From Blastocystis sp. Blastoise (Eukaryota > Sar > Bigyra > Opalinata > Blastocystidae), in NCBI GenBank assembly GCA_039096225.1, contig JBBPEB010000026.1, forward strand, positions 467,001 to 531,000: DNA of 64,000 nt. Direction: 5' to 3'. Shown here one piece after another: positions 1 to 11,728 of the stretch; the first letter of the stretch is position 1; each line of letters begins with the position of its first letter. Both the position numbers and the translations under genes were made by a program. The notes beneath the pieces are model-generated. The model did not search any database and was not told where the DNA came from. It worked only from the letters and a program-made list of their open reading frames with translations.

Positions 1-1166
1 ATAGAATCGAAATTTCGTCTTACATATAGTATGCTTCTGAACTTACTTCGTTTTCAGGATATTTCAGTCGAAGAAATGATTGAACGATCATTCAGTGAAG
101 TGAAAACACTTCGGGAACGAGAAAAATATGATTTCCCCACGGTAATTCTACATTATATATATATATATATACTCTTTTAAGTTTTTAGTTATGATCATAT
201 ATATAATAATATTATTATATTCGAGTTATTTATATTTTGAAAGTTATTTGAAATATAAATAGTGTTATATAAATATTATTTATATTTTTAGTTGTTGAAT
301 CAACTTAAAACAAAACGTCGTGACCTCACGTGCTATTTAGATGATTGTGTTTATGGTGGTAACAATGATATTGAAGACTTTTACAAAGATTATCGCAGTA
401 AACGTGACTTATTAAATAACGTTATTACTACAATTATTCGCGGGGAAAATGGATCTACTTTTGTGAAGAAAGGTCGTATCCTCTATATTCTATATACATT
501 CAATGATGTATATATATATATATATAATATAATATAATATAATATAATATAATATAATAGTATATAATAGTATATAATATAATTTAATAGTATATAATAG
601 TATATAATATAATATAATATATATGCTTAAAAACATCTTATTTCCCTCGTTTATTTAGCGCCAATTCTTTGTTCCCTGTTGTGTTAAATCACCATTTGAT
701 GAGAGTCATAAAACTGAAGTTATTATCTATATTCCCGCGGTAATTATATAATTTGATTAAGATTTTATATTTATTACTTTGTTTTTATGATAAAAATAAT
801 TCTAAATCTATATATATATATATATATATTATAGGACTTCATTACTAGTAATATTTCTGTTGACGTTATTAATGATGGATTCTATAGTTTAAAGAATGTT
901 CGATCGAAGACCGTTACAAATATTAATGGATTAAATTTCATTGTTGATATTATACCAGATTCTTCAATTTTATTTGTATCAACTCTTGTATCGTCAATAA
1001 ATGTGTCGAATTTATCATCTATCAATAGTATGCTATCCACGTGCAAATCCCTCTATGACGATCTCTCTAATTATAATGAAGAAGATATTGTTGATATAGA
1101 TAAAAATAAATATATATATAATTATTTTGAAAATGTCAGATCTTATGATCCAAGCTTATATTCAGA

Positions 1167-1233
<67 letters not shown>

Positions 1234-1850
1234 GTATATATTATGTATATATAGATGGCAGAGATATATAGATGTTAATTCGATGATGCGTGACTCAAAG
1301 TGCGTCAATTGTGTTCGTCATCATGAACGAATGAATCTTATGTCTGTAATATATGATATTGATTGTACTATTAATTCTATTAATACAATTCTCTCTACTA
1401 AAGGAATTGAAAATTTCCCTGAATTAGATAATAGATTACGTGTTCTTCGACGATTGGGTTACGTTGACGCGTCGGGTGTCATCACACTCAAAGGACGAAC
1501 AGGGTGCTATTTACAAGATGATAATATATTATTAGTGGAAATGATATTTAATAATGTATTTGATGGTCTGACTCCCGCGGAACTGGCCGCCTGTGTCTCG
1601 GCATTTTGCCTTGATAAGGATAGTGATGATATTACCACAGACCAACGATTATTACAACTACAAAAAGTCATGATTGTATTTATATATATAATATATATAA
1701 TATGTATAATCTATAATATATATATATATATATATATATAGGAGAATGGAAGTGAATTTGCCCGCGTAGAGATTGATGAGGGAATGAATATTGATATAAC
1801 CGAATTCTTAGCTTCAAATCTCCATTGTACTATGATGCAGGTATATATAT

Positions 1851-1940
<90 letters not shown>

Positions 1941-2257
1941 CAACCTATGAATGGTGTCGTGGCCGTTCATTTGCGGATATTACGCGCCTTGTGTCATTTG
2001 ATGAGGGAATCATCGTCAGATGTATGTTAGAACTGGATCAAGCTCTTAAGAAAGTATATATATATTATATATCTTTTATATGTTTTTTCATTTATAAATA
2101 TTATATATGTATCTATTTCATCTATATATAATTATATATATAGTTATGTGATGTTGCTAAGACTATTGGTAATTCTCAATTATATGATACCGCCAATAAT
2201 GCCGCCATTCTTCTTAAGAGAGATATTGTATTCTCACCCTCTCTCTATGTTGTCTAA
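1..2257 (+). CDS. SKI2: Ski2-type DExH RNA helicase, C-terminal part (5' end outside window)
   Basis: Probable exons are 1–141, 292–507, 659–739, 835–1166, 1255–1675, 1742–1840, 1940–2053 and 2144–2257, all in phase, giving about 505 residues and a TAA stop. The start lies upstream of the window. The visible part holds the end of the helicase core (LLNLLR, then MIERSFSE), the beta-barrel insertion, and the C-terminal DSHCT domain with [23 protein letters not shown] and the ending [12 protein letters not shown]. The CVNCVRHH stretch suits Ski2 better than Mtr4. Ski2 feeds mRNA into the cytoplasmic exosome as part of the Ski complex. Two splice donors (142 and 740) sit on copies of a CCGCGG-like motif. 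The donor after exon 2 is less certain than the others. Confidence 0.88.
1167..1254 (+). repeat. TA microsatellite intron in SKI2
   Basis: The intron is almost wholly (TA)n between a GTATAT donor and an ATAG acceptor. A longer (TA)n run fills the later intron at 1841–1939. Such runs are expected to vary in length between strains. Confidence 0.9.
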
Positions 2258-2990
2258 ATAATAACTATTTTTTATATTTTATATATATTTATGTTCTCTT
2301 TTTTTAAAGAATTCTTTCCTTGTATTTTTTATTCTATATATTCCTTTTATACTAATAGTAATATATGTTTGCTTATTATGAATTTTTACACAAATTGTTG
2401 AAATAAAGAGTATATAATATATATATTAACTAAAGAAAAACTTGATAAAACAATATAATATAGATTAATAATAATAAAAAGATTGGCTAACGCACTAAGC
2501 ACATATGACTTTATATTTATGAAGATACCATTAGATGTCGATCACATACTATCATACTCTTCATGTTTATATATAATATATAATTAAATTAAAACTAATA
2601 AGATTTATGTTCACGTTGTGTATGTTTATATTAAATTCTCACTTTAAGAGTTCTTTACAGATTACACAAACAATGTCATTAACAGTAATGATATATAAAA
2701 AAGTAATTATAGATCATTTTTTATATAAAAGTATCATTTTTTAATATTATAATATACATATAAAGTTAGATAAGAATTCTTTATAAAACCATTAATATAT
2801 TATAGATATATTCTTGTAGATTATTTTTTAAAAATAGTTTATATAAAAAAAATGAAAATTAAAAGTTGACTACAAAACAGAGTTGATTATTAGATTTACA
2901 TATAAACAAATAAGGATAACTACACTGAAAACACTTAATTAAAATAGACTTTATTTACATTTCTATTACATATATAATTGAATATATATA
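2258..2990. other. 3'–3' intergenic spacer
   Basis: This spacer lies between two convergent genes. It is AT-rich, with several AATAAA-like sequences downstream of the SKI2 stop (for example near 2400) and no supported gene. Confidence 0.7.
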
Positions 2991-4685
2991 TTAATATTCT
3001 ACACAGAATTTACCATCACGAATAAAATTAACTGTTTCATTTGTGATTCTATAGAAATAGCTTCTATATCCAATATTAGTATAATAATTATATATTTGAT
3101 CATAATTCATTTTATAAAGTATATTATTAAAATCAGGAAGAGTTATATTTTTATAACTAATATAATTAAATATCTCATCTTTTTGATTATGTGTTTGAAA
3201 TTCATCGTTTGTATGGTCATGATAACGAAACCATTTTCTATAACTTAATGTATTGCATTCTAAATAATTAATAGCACCTAAACCTATATCTTCACCTGTA
3301 TAGTAAGTAGGTTGCTGATATCTCATCACTATTTTGGACATTCTTGGTCTAAAAAATACAATATATGCTGCATGATCAATAATATTATTCTCTATTAATG
3401 TTTTCATATATCTTTGTCCATTCTTTCTTTTCATATTCATTCCTCCATCAATACCATATATAGATTCTTTTTTTGATACATTATATATCATATTTTCTAT
3501 TGTATTTTTATCATCAATATAATAATCATCATCAGTTGTCATTGCAAATGTAGTAGTAAATGTAGAAGCTAAAAATATTTTCATATGAAATTTACTATTC
3601 CAATTACTACACCATATATAATAAGTAGGTATTGTGATGTTTAGAAAAGTATCTATAGGTAACTCTATATAATGAAGATTCTGTAAAATAATAATAATAT
3701 CAGGAACTTTTGTTTGCTTTTTAATAAAATCTAAAACAGTATAAGATTTACTTCGTTTATATACTGGAAGTAATAATGTAAGTGAATGATCATTTTTATT
3801 TTCATTATTATACTTACATGTAAACAGTTGAGGAAGAAGAGGAGGAGGAGTAATAAGCATTTCTTTCCTATATATAACAAATGAATCATAAATCATTTTT
3901 TTATTTTCAATATGAAAGAAATAGGGAATAAAGTACATAATACTCATGAGTTTCTGATTAATAGATGTATAACTAAGTATTTTTCGGATCAATCTTTGTC
4001 TTGTTAATAAGCATGTACTTATTTGAATACTTTCTATATTTGTATCATTATATACTAAAGAAGAACAAGAAAATAAGGTGATTTTATTCTTTTGAATAGA
4101 ATTTATAGTATTAGACAACCAAATAGATGTTAATTTACTTTTTATTTCATCTTGTAATTGATCTTCATCAATATATAAAACATAATCGGATGGATAAAAA
4201 ATAGATAAAAAGAAAGAGAAATTGTCTGTTTGGTCATGATTAGTATATATACAATAAGGAAAGGATATGTCTGAACAAATAGAAGATTTATAGGGAATAG
4301 AATATGACTCTTGTGGAGAATTTGTTTGAATGAGAAATATTTGTTGACGACTGATATTGTGAGAATTCAATGTAGACAATTCAACTGTTCTCTCGGTTAT
4401 CCTTTTTGTTTTAATAACAACTATTAGTGTAGGAAGGGCTGAAGAACTGACGTTCACTTGTTTATTCACATAACGATGATAATAATAGTTTAATTCTCTA
4501 TTTTTGATTTCTATTCTATTTAGAGTATTGAGTTTTGAATAAAGTGAGAAATAAGAAATAAATAAACCATTTAAAAATGTATTAATTGGTGACTTCTTTA
4601 TGATTACTGGGATTATTAATATGATGATGTAGAATACAAACAGTGTACTATAGAATAATATTTGTATATATATGATTAAACACAT
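2991..4685 (-). CDS. Membrane-anchored glycosyltransferase-like protein, intronless
   Basis: A single uninterrupted frame of 564 residues. An N-terminal hydrophobic segment (about residues 6–28) looks like a signal anchor, so the rest would lie in the secretory lumen. The C-terminal half resembles a GT-A fold transferase. A first strand with LTLLLPVYKR near residue 300 is followed by a DxD-type TTDDDYYID at about 383–391 and by GEDIGLG near 463. Those features recall family 2 or 64 type enzymes, but I cannot fix the family. The N-terminal half has its own acidic YIDED motif and could be a second, degenerate transferase domain. It is the only long gene here without introns, apart from the small gene at 8100, in an intron-dense setting, which could reflect retroposition or transfer. 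Donor and acceptor sugars are unknown. Confidence 0.65.
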   Translation of the reverse strand: MCLIIYIQILFYSTLFVFYIIILIIPVIIKKSPINTFLNGLFISYFSLYSKLNTLNRIEIKNRELNYYYHRYVNKQVNVSSSALPTLIVVIKTKRITERTVELSTLNSHNISRQQIFLIQTNSPQESYSIPYKSSICSDISFPYCIYTNHDQTDNFSFFLSIFYPSDYVLYIDEDQLQDEIKSKLTSIWLSNTINSIQKNKITLFSCSSLVYNDTNIESIQISTCLLTRQRLIRKILSYTSINQKLMSIMYFIPYFFHIENKKMIYDSFVIYRKEMLITPPPLLPQLFTCKYNNENKNDHSLTLLLPVYKRSKSYTVLDFIKKQTKVPDIIIILQNLHYIELPIDTFLNITIPTYYIWCSNWNSKFHMKIFLASTFTTTFAMTTDDDYYIDDKNTIENMIYNVSKKESIYGIDGGMNMKRKNGQRYMKTLIENNIIDHAAYIVFFRPRMSKIVMRYQQPTYYTGEDIGLGAINYLECNTLSYRKWFRYHDHTNDEFQTHNQKDEIFNYISYKNITLPDFNNILYKMNYDQIYNYYTNIGYRSYFYRITNETVNFIRDGKFCVEY

Positions 4686-7147
4686 GTTTAGTACGAATTA
4701 TTGAAAATTTTGAATAAACATACTTTTTTTGTATATAATTCATTGCTCAAGATCCTCTGTATGAACTAAAAATATTATAGGTGGAATAAAATAATAACTT
4801 GAATTAAAAAAAATATATATATATAAAAGCTTGTGTTTAACTGTATACTTTTTATGGAAATGTTTCTTATTTGTGGATAACGAGTTTAGGTGACTCACAT
4901 CTCTGAAAAAATACAATTATGATTAACCACCCATTTAAAGGGAAACCATGCACAAAAAACATGGTTATTCATGTTTCTCTTTCATTTATGTATTATATCA
5001 TAATCCTTTGTTTTGATCTGATTTTTATTATAGAATGCATCATTCAAGAATTTGATGGTTAGTATATTATTCAAAATTTGTTTGTTAAAATGAAGACGGC
5101 TATTTTAAAAGAAGTTTACTGTTTTTCGTAATATCATTGACATTATGGTCATTTCTTTCCATTCCTATGCTTGATAAATCAATTCAGAGTATGAATGTAG
5201 TTATAAAAATATGTTTAAGTTTTCTATTTCTCACTTTTCTGCACATAAACGATCTAATTAATGTTTTTTTTTACTAATCATCATATAGAGAGTTCACATA
5301 TCTTATAAGTATCTCTATCTGAGTGAGACAACTAAGACAGCCTCGTTTGAGCAATTCACAAAATTATTGATTTCCACATTTGCAGATAATAGTTAAAGAA
5401 AGAGAGAGTTGTGAATTCTATTATAAAGAATAAACTATTTATTTGTATAACTAAGAGAATATAAATTCATAGTTTATGCTAACACCTAATAATAATCACA
5501 AACTTATTGAAATGTATACTATAAAAAATATAATAACTCATATTAATTATTAAGTAAATTTATTTATTTATTGGAGATAACAAAGAAATAATAAAATGAA
5601 ATAAAAAAAACTAGGTAAATTTGGTTATTCATTAAAATCATTTTATATATATCTATGGAAAACAAATATGGAATCACCTATTGTATATATTTTATTTAAA
5701 CAAAGTTATTATACCTATATATTCTATGGTTTTTAAAATATATTAGTATCATTAATAGTATATCAAATAAAGTTATTCTTATATTTTTCTCATTATAGAT
5801 GTTCTTATTACATATAGGAAAGATAAGTAAGACTAATAGAATAACTTTATTTTTGAGTCTTTTTAGTATCTAAATTCTATATATATAATTGTGGATCTCT
5901 TTTCTTTTCTTTTATTCTGCTTTGATTCGTTATTAGACTCAATATTCAATTACTCTAATTGATGAATTAAAAGGAGAATTGTATTATTAAAGTGAATAAC
6001 AATGTGTTATTTATAAATATTTATTGAAGTATACCTAGAGAGAATGAATACATTGTTATATATATAGTTATTCTTCTGTTGATTTGATGTATTTATACAA
6101 TTTTTCAATTATTGATTTCATCTTTATTGATACTGAATTCTCTTTATATGAGAATAAAGATAACTGCATATATATAGAATAAGAGGATTATCCAGAAAAA
6201 ATTTCCTTTTAGATATTAAGTAGAAGAAAATATATATAGAAATCTATACATAATAATACTTTATTATTTATTAACAAGTAAAAGAGAAGAAGAAATGATA
6301 TCTTTCATTTCCATATATATAGATCATCCATGGTTGATATTAGATAATAAGGAAAAATAGAAGGATAAATAGAATATTCTATTTCTCTTTCTATATAAAA
6401 CAACATATTATTAAAAAATAGGTATACTAGTATTATATACAAGTAATATATACAAACAAATAATATTTGTACAAATTATTCAGCAATCAATAATATCTGC
6501 GTCACTTATTGACATATTAACTTGAAATTCTTGTGTTATTAATTTGGTTCTAATTATTTGTTATAAAACATAACCTATCGATAAATCTCAAATAATTTTC
6601 TTCTTTTTATCATTATTCTTGTGTTGATCTTTTCTTACATGTAGCTTGATTTAATCATTTCAGTTTTCTCCAAAAGAAGGAAACACTTTCTACTAATTAT
6701 AATACAATTAAATAAATAATATAACAATAAAATATACTATTACTAAGAGAACTTCTAGTTCGATCGTCTTAACATGTCTACATGACTTTTCAAACATATG
6801 ATGAACAATTATGACCGAATTGAATTGGCATCCAATAAGAACAGGACCAATATTTGTATTAACTTGTTTACCACACTTAATTTATCTTGTTACGGTGTAT
6901 GGCCGTCCAAATATTTCACTCAATTCGAAAATCCTTATTAATTATCTTCATAAATGTTAGTCTCTTTTACAAAATCATCATCTATATCTATATACATAAG
7001 ATAAAATAGATCTCTGAATATCAAAAACAATTACAAAAGCTGTCTTTCCTATTAATTAGACAAAGAAAAACATTTCCTTTGATTATAAAACACTTCGTCA
7101 ACATTTTTCTCAATAATTCACGAATATCGATATTTTTAAAAATCTGA

Positions 7148-7178
7148 ATGATTGTGTTCTCGATGAGAACACAATCAT
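7148..7178. repeat. Perfect 14-bp inverted repeat with 3-nt loop
   Basis: Left arm 7148–7161 (ATGATTGTGTTCTC) is exactly complementary to right arm 7165–7178, with GAT as the loop. It is far stronger than the weak AT palindromes common here. Function is unknown; a hairpin terminator, a small RNA or a protein-binding palindrome are possible. Confidence 0.85.
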
Positions 7179-7778
7179 GCATAGCAGCCAATAAAATAAT
7201 TATATTTCAATGATTAGAAATATTATTTTTTCCCATGATTTTATCATCATATTTTTGTCTGAAAAATTTTCAGCTTTTTCTGTATAAGACATATCGGTCT
7301 GAAATTATCTGAAAAAATAATTCAAATAAATATATATATGTATATATTTATATCTTTTTTGGACATATAAAGTATACATAAATACATATCACACATGATA
7401 TTCCTTGTTGAAGCATTCAGTAGGCAAAACGAATAATAAGGATACTATATAGAAAATGTGTATTAAGGAATAACAGTTTGTTATTCCTACTCCTCCTACT
7501 CCTCCTCCTGCTCTTCCTATATCTTTTCCCATAAGAATTTCTGGTTTTAAAAATGACTCTAGATTCCCTTAGTCATGACGATGTGTCTTGGTGCGTCATC
7601 TATATTTTCAAAAACATCAAATTCCCGTGGAATTTTTAGTCAAAAATTTATATTTATATATAACTTTGTTAAACTATTAATGTAATGATATACCTCTAAG
7701 ACTATAATAACTTTTAAATAATGGTTAAGACTTTATTGTAGTGGCGAAACAAAAAAAATATTTTCAACTTGTAAAAAT

Positions 7779-7787
7779 GGCGGGAAA
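7779..7787 (-). promoter_or_regulatory. E2F-like box
   Basis: GGCGGGAAA, read on the minus strand as TTTCCCGCC, matches the E2F/DP consensus TTTSSCGC. It lies about 310 bp upstream of the start at 8100. The match is by eye only. Confidence 0.4.
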
Positions 7788-7805
7788 GTTTAGATATACT
7801 TTATA

Positions 7806-7823
7806 GAACATTCTAGAACATTC
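7806..7823 (+). promoter_or_regulatory. Heat-shock element, four perfect alternating units
   Basis: GAACATTCTAGAACATTC has GAA, TTC, GAA, TTC at exact 5-bp spacing, which is the conserved HSF trimer-binding pattern. The nearest downstream gene is the small gene at 8100, 277 bp away. Confidence 0.7.
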
Positions 7824-7946
7824 TACGTACTGTATATATTTACCACTCTTTTAATTAGGGTATATATATATAATTCTGTCCCGAACAAAGAAATCAAAAC
7901 TAAACAAATCTATTTTTGGGCTTTAAGAAACTAGAATTTAACGGTT

Positions 7947-7973
7947 ATTTGCGGCAAATATTGCCGCCAAATA
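7947..7973. promoter_or_regulatory. Head-to-head E2F-like pair
   Basis: Two opposed copies, TTTGCGGCAA and (minus strand) TTTGGCGGCAA, form a near-palindrome about 130 bp upstream of the gene at 8100. A similar TTGGCGGCAAA occurs near 28240 in the STT3/receptor spacer. Confidence 0.4.
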
Positions 7974-8099
7974 ATATAAATAAAGATATACCAATAAATC
8001 ATATACTAAAAAAGGTGTGGCATCTGTGGAGTAATAAATGAAAAAAGACTTTTCTCATTTTTATTTTATATTTTGAATAAATAAAATATTATTAAAAAA

Positions 8100-8612
8100 A
8101 TGAAAAATGGAAATTTATATGATTTACATGTTGGAAAATGTGTTTTTGAATTTGATTCAGAGACATTAATGTTTTCAACTAAAGTTATGTGCGATGAAAA
8201 GAAAGTAGTTGATGATTTCACTAAATATAGAAGAACCAATGCAAATAAGATATTCCTCAGACAATGGATAAAGGATTATAAAGAAAGAAATCCTGATTAT
8301 GATGCAAAGAATAGCGGAGGCGTACAGCTGATTGATGGTGAAAAAATATGTTTCCCAGCTTGCTTTATTCAGAGAATAAACAACCACTATTTTCTGAGTT
8401 ATGAATTCTTGCTTCATGTAGTTTCTTTTTTTGATCCTTATGTTGGTGCTATTATACAAGATAATAGAGTCTTATTTGAAGAAAATAATTTAAAGCGAAT
8501 TATTGAAGCAGAAAAACAGAATATTAATTCCTCATCAATAAAGTGTGAAGAGCCTGAGTCCAAAAATGTTATCACTAATTATATGAAACCCATAAAAAAA
8601 GAAAAGAATTAG
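8100..8612 (+). CDS. Small single-exon protein, possible KilA-N-like DNA-binding domain
   Basis: 170 residues, start ATG after an A-rich leader, stop TAG. The middle shows a pattern reminiscent of KilA-N/APSES DNA-binding domains: NANKIFLRQWIKDY near residue 45, a GG pair followed by a hydrophobic strand (VQLIDGEKICFP) near 73–86, and an LSYEFLLHVVSFF helix near 100. The usual Trp residues of KilA-N are not all present, so this is a weak structural guess rather than a family assignment. The tail after about residue 130 is charged and ends in lysines, like a nuclear localisation tail. It has no introns, unlike most neighbours. The upstream region carries a heat-shock element and E2F-like boxes, which suits a stress- or cell-cycle-regulated factor. 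Confidence 0.45.
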   Translation: MKNGNLYDLHVGKCVFEFDSETLMFSTKVMCDEKKVVDDFTKYRRTNANKIFLRQWIKDYKERNPDYDAKNSGGVQLIDGEKICFPACFIQRINNHYFLSYEFLLHVVSFFDPYVGAIIQDNRVLFEENNLKRIIEAEKQNINSSSIKCEEPESKNVITNYMKPIKKEKN

Positions 8613-9765
8613 ATAAAACAGTATATATTTCAAGATTATCATTTTTTTGCAGTATTTACTTTTTTGTCAAAACTTAATGTACATAGTCTTTTTTTATGTT
8701 TCAGAATATGATTAATTCATTCATATTATATATCAGAATGGCTTTTTATAAATAAAATTTTGTATTTAATCTTCATTTCATATAAATTGTTAAGAATTTT
8801 AAAGAATTGTTATGTTTTACATCACAGAATGTTAAGTAATCATTGACTAACTTGATATTAACATTTCTAATGATTATTTTGATTTTTACTAATTGAAATA
8901 CTTTAGAATTCAATAGAATTCATTTCAATTTAAAAGAAAGAGAATATTATGTATTTTAAAAATATATATATAATATTAAGAATAATTAGTGTTCATAGAT
9001 TAAATATATAAGAAAATAATAACTCTATTTATTTGATATAACAATTCTTTTTACTAATAGAAATATTTTTAATAAGGATTAGTCTTTGTTTGTAGTATTG
9101 TTTTTTTATTATATATATATATATTTATCTTAATTTTATGTATTTTTACTAAATCATCAATATATAGAAATAGTTTCTTATTGTTTTTATTATGTGATTT
9201 GTTTAAAATAGTATATACATATAGGATTCTATTAATAAAAAAATGTATATTTTATTATTATTGGTAATAATGAAAGTATAGATTTGTTATTATTCTCGTC
9301 TTATTGTTTAGTTGAAACTATTTTATTATATTAAAAAATATGAACAACAAATAATTTAAAAACAAGAAAATTATTGTTTTAGGTTAATGCAAAAAATATA
9401 TAGTTTAATTATATATTCATATTTTATGAAATACACTTATGAACTATTTTCAGCCTATTCTATAATTATCTTTGAACTAATTTTGATTATTTAGAATAAG
9501 TTACTGATTTGATTGCACAAAAAGAAGTTTGAATAGATATGAATGAATGAAATAGTTGGACATCATTGTAATATGATCAAGAAACTCTTATTCACCTGTA
9601 ATTACAATAATATATGATAATCTTCAATATGAATAAAAAAATTAAACTTCTAGATTGTTCAATACAAGTATTGAATAGATAGACTACGAGAATCACAATA
9701 ATAACCATAAGGCATGAGATAATGACTAATAAAATGAAAACATCATAATTATAATTTTTTCGAAA
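8613..9765. other. AT-rich intergenic spacer
   Basis: No coding frame, structured RNA or GC-containing motif recognised. A short hydrophobic frame on the minus strand near 9592–9777 is not supported. Confidence 0.6.
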
Positions 9766-11728
9766 ATGTTGTCTCAAAAACGTATTTGTGTCATGAAAAA
9801 AATAATTTGTTATTTCTTCAATTATTCAATAATGGTGAAGGAGAGAATTCTATTTAGTGAAGATCCATTTATGGAGATGGGTGAGTATATCAATGTATGC
9901 AAAGAAATGATGAAAGATGTTCATACTATTATATCATCTGTGCTAGATTTTAGTAATCATTCAGGAAGTTTGATAAATGGTATTATAAGATGTATACAAA
10001 AATATAACGATGAATTGAAGCAAGATACTAACAATTGTTTTTCGATTTCTTGTGATAATTCCAAAAAAAGGTTTCAAAATGATTATAGATATAAACGGAA
10101 ATATGAAGATAATGAAACAGAAGATGAGAATATTGATTTGATTCGTTTTACAAGTAGGGGTCCTGTTTTTTCGTTGTCGAAAAATATAATCAATTCCATT
10201 CCTTATTCATATATATATGAACAATCATCCGACGAACTACGAACTTCTGATGGCACTGTATATCTTGATTACAGAGGGAATGAAGCTTGTGTTTATTATT
10301 TATTAGATTATTTGAATGGAAAACATCTTGATTTTTCTCAGTTTACATATGAAGAACAAATTGATATAATAGAGTTATTTGAATTTTGTGGATTGCCACT
10401 TCCTGAGGAATTGATCTTTATACGTGAAAGAAGGGATACTAAGAAAGTGAAATATAGAGAAGATAATATAGTAGATTTGATAATTAATGGAAATAAAGAT
10501 ACAATAATAAAAGAATATTTAGTAAAGAATGGATTATGGAATACTTATATTATGAATTATAATAATGGATTTGTTGATTTTAATCATATAGACGAGAGTT
10601 TATTTATAAATAAGAAATTCGACTATTTAAAATATCTGATACAATATATAGAAAAGGAGTATATAGTAATAGATGAAGATGAAGTCGTGAATATAAATAA
10701 AGATCGATTAGAGAATGAATTATATGAACTATTTGGTACTAAAGGAAAAGAAGCGACTGATAATGTGATTACTACAAAACCGACTGTATTTAAGAATTCA
10801 AAGATAATTGAAAAGAAATGCTATGAAACACCATTAGTGAAATGGTTAGGGAAAGAAAAACGATGGGTATTATTATTTAGGTATATAAATAGAATATATA
10901 TATATATGCTTATATAAAATATAATTTTTTGTAAAACAATAATGTTTTATTGAAATCTTATTAATTATTTATTATTATAATTATTATATGTATAGAGCAA
11001 GTGAGCATAATTTTTCAAGTAAAGAATTCCATAATTATTGTGATAATCTATTTGAAACAGTTACTTTAATTAAACATAAAAGTTATAATAATGATGGAAT
11101 GAATATATTTGGAGGATATACAGATCAACAATGGACTTATTATGGTGGTATATATATATGTTTATTATTATAATAAGTTATATTAAGGTTATTCAATTAT
11201 TCTTATTATATATTTTATTTTATTATTATAATATAGTATCAATTAATATACTTTTTTTAGTATATTATTTTTTTACTATAATAAATATTATAAATATTAT
11301 AAATATTATAATAAATATTATAAATATTATAAATATTATTATAAATATTAAAAATATTATAAATATTATATATACTAATAATAGAATTATAATTTTTATT
11401 CTATCTAGCTTATAAACCTTATTCAAATGAGTTTCTATTTACTTTAAAGAATGAACATAATATTCCTCCCACTAAATATGACTATATTAATATTGATAGT
11501 TCCTTTGGTATATTATGTTCTTCGCAATGGGGACCTACTTTTGGTAATGGTTATGATATATGTATATCTGATGATTGTCATGAAAATGCAACTTCTTATT
11601 GTAATTCATGCTCTTATTCAACTGTAAATACTCCTCAAAAGAATTCTTTGTTTGTTAATACAGGTAAAGAAAACTCACAAAATCATTTTTTGGTGGAAGA
11701 TTATGAAGTCTGGGGAAGAGATCTATAA
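9766..11728 (+). CDS. BTB/T1-like and TLDc domain protein
   Basis: Exons 9766–10880, 10996–11147 and 11409–11728 join in phase to about 528 residues. The ATG at 9832 (MVKERILF) is an equally good start. The N-terminal third is helical. A T1/BTB-like segment follows at about residues 125–200: ITFTSRG-like strands, then TVYLDYRGNEACVYYLLDYL, as in potassium-channel tetramerisation type domains. The C-terminal part from about residue 360 is a TLDc domain: WVLLFRASEHNFSSKEFH, then NIFGGYTDQQWT, then an FGILCSSQWGPTFGNGYDIC stretch. TLDc proteins (TLDc kinases, OXR1, NCOA7, TBC1D24) are linked to oxidative-stress resistance and V-ATPase binding. BTB–TLDc proteins exist in several unikont lineages. 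Substrate or partner is not visible. Confidence 0.8.
11280..11375 (+). repeat. Tandem ATAAATATT-type repeat in intron 2 of the BTB–TLDc gene
   Basis: About ten tandem copies of an AATATTATA-like 9–12-mer occupy most of the intron 11148–11408. Confidence 0.8.

Larger units (their letters stand above)
4686..8099. other. 3.4-kb gene-poor spacer with upstream regulatory cluster
   Basis: No frame here looks coding. The right part holds a perfect hairpin (7148–7178), a CT-rich run of CTC-type triplets (about 7486–7520), a CCGTGG motif copy (7621–7636), a heat-shock element and E2F-like boxes, listed separately. Possible decayed motif copies occur near 4923 and 4960. No tRNA or snRNA was recognised. 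Confidence 0.6.

Noticed and set aside
476..484. GTATCCTCT in SKI2 as a U12-type donor
   Set aside because: The following exon at 659 then falls out of frame, whereas a GTATAT donor at 508 keeps it, and the acceptor region lacks a proper minor branch site.
1573..1582. CTCCCGCGGA in SKI2
   Set aside because: It encodes the conserved TPAEL of the DSHCT domain and lacks the AT flanks of the motif.
5281..6900. Possible tRNA or snRNA genes in the large spacer
   Set aside because: No TTCRANTC B-box, cloverleaf or snRNA core sequence could be found on either strand.
8175..8459. Minus-strand hydrophobic frame of 94 residues
   Set aside because: Antisense to the KilA-N-like gene, with no independent support.
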